In this document: positions 45,144 to 48,407 of the stretch, piece after piece
Layout: each line of letters starts with the position of its first letter
How positions within the stretch are numbered: position 1 is the first letter of the stretch
Assembly: GCA_029974835.1 (NCBI GenBank)
Contig: JARKQN010000025.1
Location: 1-48,407, forward strand
Reading direction: 5' to 3'
Source: Bacteroidales bacterium
Lineage (GTDB): Bacteria > Bacteroidota > Bacteroidia > Bacteroidales > VadinHA17
DNA: 48,407 bases
Notes under the pieces: model-generated
The model's input: the letters and a program-made list of their open reading frames with translations, nothing else
Database searches by the model: none
Told to the model about the DNA's origin: nothing
Position numbers and translations under genes: made by a program

Positions 45144-46122
45144 GAAAATATTTCACTGCATTCTCCAGCGAGTCGTAATAATCGCCCCCGGCCGCATTGT
45201 AGTGACCTCCGCCTCCGAAATACTTCTGGGCAAATGAATTGACAGGGAATTCTCCTTTTGATCTGAAGGAAAACTTAACATAGTTTTCTTTTTCAATAAT
45301 AATTGATGAAAAATCAACATCTTTCAGCGAAAGGGGCATATTGACGAATCCTTCAGTGTCGCCTTTGCTGTAGCCGTATCTGTCGAGTTCTTCCTTTGTA
45401 AGGACTATGTATGATGCCCTGCATTCAGGCAGAATAACCATTTTTTCGTACAGAGCATAACCCATCAGCCTCAGACGCGATTCTTCGAAATTGTTGAACA
45501 CCTTGTTAAAAATTTTCTCCTTGTCGATTCCCTTATCGAGCAATTCCGCCATTATTCTGAACGTGGTGCCGGTGAAGTTTCCGTGTTCAAAATTTCCAGT
45601 ATCGGTAATAATGCCAACATAAATTGCCTCGGCAAATCTATCGGTATGGTATTCGCCGCCGTTGAGTGAAGTAACTAATTCATAAACAATCTCGGAAGTA
45701 GAACATTTTAAAGGATCCGAGATCAGAAGGTCGTGAAATGAGCCTGAGTCGAGATGATGGTCTATAATAATTTTGGGTATATTCGTCTTCATTACCGTTT
45801 TTTCAGCCTCTCCGAGCCTGTTGCTCTGGTTAAAATCGAGCATTATTATAAGGTCGGAACTGTTGATTATCTCATCACAATGCTTTCGTCGTTTGGTATA
45901 AATCATTATATCATCCACCCCGTCCATCCATTTGATAAATTCCTGGAGGTGATTCGGGGAAATCATATTAACCTTCTTACCGCTTCTTTGAAGGTAATCT
46001 CCAAAGGCTATCATTGAACCGATTGCATCTCCGTCCGGATTTACGTGACAAATCAGGAGGATATTATGAGCATTCCCGAGAAAATGATTTAATTCTTTTT
46101 TATATTTGTCAGAGTCAAGCAC
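45106..46122 (-). CDS. nrnA: DHH/DHHA1 phosphoesterase, NrnA type
   Basis: A 338-residue DHH-family phosphoesterase. Motifs: 'CHVNPDGDAIGSMIAF' (25-40), 'IIMLDFN', the DHH triad 'IIDHHLDSG', 'GIITDTGNF' and the C-terminal DHHA1 'FGGGGHYNAAGG'. NrnA-type enzymes degrade nano-RNA and can dephosphorylate pAp; the exact substrate is not shown here. It overlaps the GldI-like gene and is divergent from ndk with 77 nt between. Confidence 0.93.
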   Translation of the reverse strand: MLDSDKYKKELNHFLGNAHNILLICHVNPDGDAIGSMIAFGDYLQRSGKKVNMISPNHLQEFIKWMDGVDDIMIYTKRRKHCDEIINSSDLIIMLDFNQSNRLGEAEKTVMKTNIPKIIIDHHLDSGSFHDLLISDPLKCSTSEIVYELVTSLNGGEYHTDRFAEAIYVGIITDTGNFEHGNFTGTTFRIMAELLDKGIDKEKIFNKVFNNFEESRLRLMGYALYEKMVILPECRASYIVLTKEELDRYGYSKGDTEGFVNMPLSLKDVDFSSIIIEKENYVKFSFRSKGEFPVNSFAQKYFGGGGHYNAAGGDYYDSLENAVKYFLESLKNFRVCEE

Positions 46123-46199
46123 CTTATTTTTTTAAAGGCTTAAAGATAAAAAATAAAATCAAGCGGAGCCATTTGTACAATCACTAACCAGTTACGGAA

Positions 46200-46622
46200 A
46201 TGGAAACAAATTTCACGCTCTCCATCATAAAGCCCAATGCGGTCAGAACAGGCAAGACAGGGCCGATACTGTCGATGATAAATGAGGCCGGTTTTGAAAT
46301 ATCGGCGATGAAGATGATCAGGCTTACCAGGAGTCAGGCAGAACGTTTCTATGCCGTTCATGCAGGCAAACCGTTTTATGAATCGCTGGTTGACTTTATG
46401 TCGTCGGGACCTATTGTGGTAATGGTGCTCAGGAAAGAAAATGCCGTTGAGCAGTATCGCCTGCTAATGGGGCAAACCGATCCGCAAAAGGCCGCTCCGG
46501 GCACCATACGTCACAGTTTCGGGGTGTCGGTACAGATGAATGCCGTGCATGGATCAGACTCTGTGGAAAATGCATACAGGGAAACATCCTTCTTCTTCTC
46601 GGAGACTGAACGTTATCCGTGA
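46200..46622 (+). CDS. ndk: Nucleoside diphosphate kinase
   Basis: A 140-residue kinase exchanging phosphate between NTPs and NDPs. The phosphohistidine is His117 in 'MNAVHGSDS'; 'TLSIIKPNAVRTG' and 'GTIRHSFG' are further active-site motifs. Length and sequence are ordinary. It is divergent from nrnA and followed 96 nt later by the truncated gene at the window end. Confidence 0.97.
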   Translation: METNFTLSIIKPNAVRTGKTGPILSMINEAGFEISAMKMIRLTRSQAERFYAVHAGKPFYESLVDFMSSGPIVVMVLRKENAVEQYRLLMGQTDPQKAAPGTIRHSFGVSVQMNAVHGSDSVENAYRETSFFFSETERYP

Positions 46623-46718
46623 AAATTATTTCAATACTCCTCCCCTTTTGAGAACATTATTAATCATGCTTTGTTTGTTCAGTAGATTTTCCGCTGACTG
46701 CTTCATTAATTTAAAAAT

Positions 46719-48407
46719 ATGACAGATTTTTCTGACAGAAGAACTCTCGAAATGTACTCGTCGGCCTATACATTATCCGACATGGAGGTGTTTGTATTTC
46801 CCCAACTCCTCTATCCACTTGTCATTGCCAACATTATGTCGCCGGCCATCTGGAAATGGCGCGACGATCCGTGGTTTGAGGGGATAGACGGAAAAAGTTT
46901 CAATTATAAGGCAAACCGGATCAAGCAATATATAATTCAGAACTATATTTTCAACCTCGACCTCTCCACCTGGGGTCTGACCACAAAGCCCAGGGAGATA
47001 GAGCGATTCAGAGATTTTATTGACATGGATACGCTGAGGCAGTCCAATGCCCTCTTTGGTTACGAAGGTGACAAATACTATTTTGATATAGACATAAGAA
47101 AACACTTCGGGCTTGACAAGTATGATTCTGATATAATTCCTTACTGGAAGACGGAGACTGTTGAAGCCATGAATGCATTCAGGCATAAACCCGGGTTTTC
47201 AACAGGTGCCGGAGAATGCGTATCATTGTCGGCACTATACGCCGCCGCCATGTTTGTTGTCGCAAAAATAGATCCGGAAAAAATCTTTCTGATTGCCACT
47301 CCCCTGCACTCACAGACTTTCATTCTGGAAAAGGAAGGGCTCCTTACCAACAACCGGAGGATCCTGACCAAAAATATGTGGTTCAACGGCACATCACTCT
47401 CTGCAAAGGCAAGAAGAGCACTCGAGAATGAAAAAGTTACGATAGTTGCAAATCTTTCGGGGTATATCCACACAATGTACGGAGAAGCAACAATCAACAG
47501 CAGTGATTATGAAGAGTTTTCCACCAGGCTAAACGAGTTTCTCCGGTCGGAACTGACAGTGCCTCTTTTTATCAACTTCCTCAGGTTCAAATCAAAATAC
47601 AAAACATTATTTCAGTACAGGTGCGATTGCCAGAATGTTTCGCGTTACATTTCACTTGAAAAGATGTTCGAGTATGAGCATTCAAGCCGGTACAATGCAG
47701 GACCTGAAACAAGGAAGCTGCTGCTTGACGAAATAGAAGGTGATGATTTTCATCTGAGCCCTCTGCCGGGTAAACTCTTTCTTAACGATTTCGAGGAAGT
47801 TCTCGAACTTAAGAAACCCAAAACCCTCGAAGCTGTGGCTGAAGAATTTCTGAAAAAATCGGGAAACGGTTTTTCAGGCACCATTGCAGAGATGAAAGAG
47901 GACCTGGACAGTTTTTTAAGGACTGTTCCCAGGCTTCCCGGGAAGGAAAAAAAGTTTGTAAGAAAAGAGGCTCAGCCATCAATAAAGCCGGATATGACAA
48001 GAGAAGAAATAATTCAGGAAGTTCTTTCATTATCAGACGATTCGGAGCTTTGCAGGCTGGCTGTTTATGCATACCGCCTTATGGAGGTGACCGACTGGCT
48101 TCCTTATGTAAAGGCGGCAATTGAAAGGAATCCCGTAAGTTTTTCCGATCTTGAAAAAAAGAGTGTCCTTGAAATGTACAGCATACTGAAGAGTATGCCT
48201 GATGAGAGCATATACGACGGCAACCGGCTTGCATTGCCGGATGAAGTATGGAATTTTGGCCGCGGCGACGGCATTGAAAAAGCTTTTCTGCTGGCTGCCA
48301 ATATTATAAACAAAGACCCTGAAGGAGTTATAAAACTTGAAACAGGTGACGGCAGGGCTCTTCTTGAATATGCCGGAGAAACCTATGAGTTTGAATCCGC
48401 AAAGAGT
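46719..48407 (+). CDS. Hypothetical protein with transglutaminase-like Cys/His motif, truncated by window end
   Basis: Hand translation from the ATG at 46719 gives 563 codons open to the last base, so the C-terminus is missing. There is no signal peptide. Residues 160-205 read 'FSTGAGECVSLSALYAAAMF', 'EKIFLIATPLHSQTFILEKE', with Cys167 and His197 in the spacing of the transglutaminase-like (papain-fold) core; the third residue is uncertain. Downstream is a charged, helical region ('EAVAEEFLKKSGNGFSGTIA', 'MTREEIIQEVLSLSDDSEL'). I do not recognise the family; a thiol hydrolase or structural role is possible. It stands apart from ndk. Confidence 0.7.
   Translation, partial: MTDFSDRRTLEMYSSAYTLSDMEVFVFPQLLYPLVIANIMSPAIWKWRDDPWFEGIDGKSFNYKANRIKQYIIQNYIFNLDLSTWGLTTKPREIERFRDFIDMDTLRQSNALFGYEGDKYYFDIDIRKHFGLDKYDSDIIPYWKTETVEAMNAFRHKPGFSTGAGECVSLSALYAAAMFVVAKIDPEKIFLIATPLHSQTFILEKEGLLTNNRRILTKNMWFNGTSLSAKARRALENEKVTIVANLSGYIHTMYGEATINSSDYEEFSTRLNEFLRSELTVPLFINFLRFKSKYKTLFQYRCDCQNVSRYISLEKMFEYEHSSRYNAGPETRKLLLDEIEGDDFHLSPLPGKLFLNDFEEVLELKKPKTLEAVAEEFLKKSGNGFSGTIAEMKEDLDSFLRTVPRLPGKEKKFVRKEAQPSIKPDMTREEIIQEVLSLSDDSELCRLAVYAYRLMEVTDWLPYVKAAIERNPVSFSDLEKKSVLEMYSILKSMPDESIYDGNRLALPDEVWNFGRGDGIEKAFLLAANIINKDPEGVIKLETGDGRALLEYAGETYEFESAKS

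Overview
The window is chromosomal DNA from a member of the Bacteroidota, most likely a Bacteroidales-type anaerobe or environmental lineage. Evidence for this: a C-terminal type IX secretion (T9SS) sorting domain; many lipoproteins and a Bacteroidota-type LptD; an approximately 1,100-residue SecA; a tandem of FKBP lipoproteins next to NrnA and Ndk, as in the GldI neighbourhood; a SiaC-like (DUF1987) protein; and promoter boxes of the Bacteroidota type (TTTG, then TAnnTTTG). Most genes lack a Shine-Dalgarno sequence. I see no rRNA, tRNA, insertion sequence, prophage or CRISPR array, and the DNA looks like core chromosome with a few lineage-specific genes.

Layout. 1-5671: a TPR protein (C-terminus cut by the window edge), a PD40-propeller lipoprotein, then folD, ffh and argS on the minus strand. 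5906-15068: a plus-strand run of an orphan siaC-like gene, an exported MEMO-AMMECR1 fusion, a large membrane protein with a degenerate spermidine-synthase domain, an AmmeMemoRadiSam radical SAM enzyme with a Tat-like leader, ligA, a small conserved hypothetical and dapA. 15074-25567: a minus-strand run of dnaX, a PAS histidine kinase ending in a pseudo-receiver, a response regulator, ferritin, a T9SS-exported putative metallopeptidase and secA. 25707-26858: the rpsF-rpsR-rplI operon with a near-ideal promoter. 26876-32642: two RidA proteins (one a lipoprotein), lptD, and divergently an N-acetylmuramoyl-L-alanine amidase and an MCE-domain protein. 32643-35589: an AT-rich region with a 16-bp inverted repeat, then dnaA overlapping galK. 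35594-43492: a glycosidase-like/FGE-like secreted protein, a tiny basic lipoprotein, a PhnP-like hydrolase, an RsmI-like methylase and a sortilin/BNR-propeller protein. 43500-48407: three FKBP lipoproteins, nrnA, ndk and a truncated protein with a transglutaminase-like Cys/His pair.

The most notable system is at 6442-11547. All three AmmeMemoRadiSam components are present in two polypeptides. Both appear to carry export signals, and they flank a polytopic protein whose N-terminus has a heme-type His pattern and whose methyltransferase-fold domain lacks the aminopropyltransferase catalytic motif. This suggests a membrane-associated, extracytoplasmic version of a three-part system whose chemistry I do not know to be settled. 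Other points of interest are Shine-Dalgarno sequences in the bS18/bL9 operon of a phylum that mostly ignores them, a possible dnaA control or origin region, a lipoprotein RidA, and six convergent gene junctions of 4-17 nt with no room for terminators.
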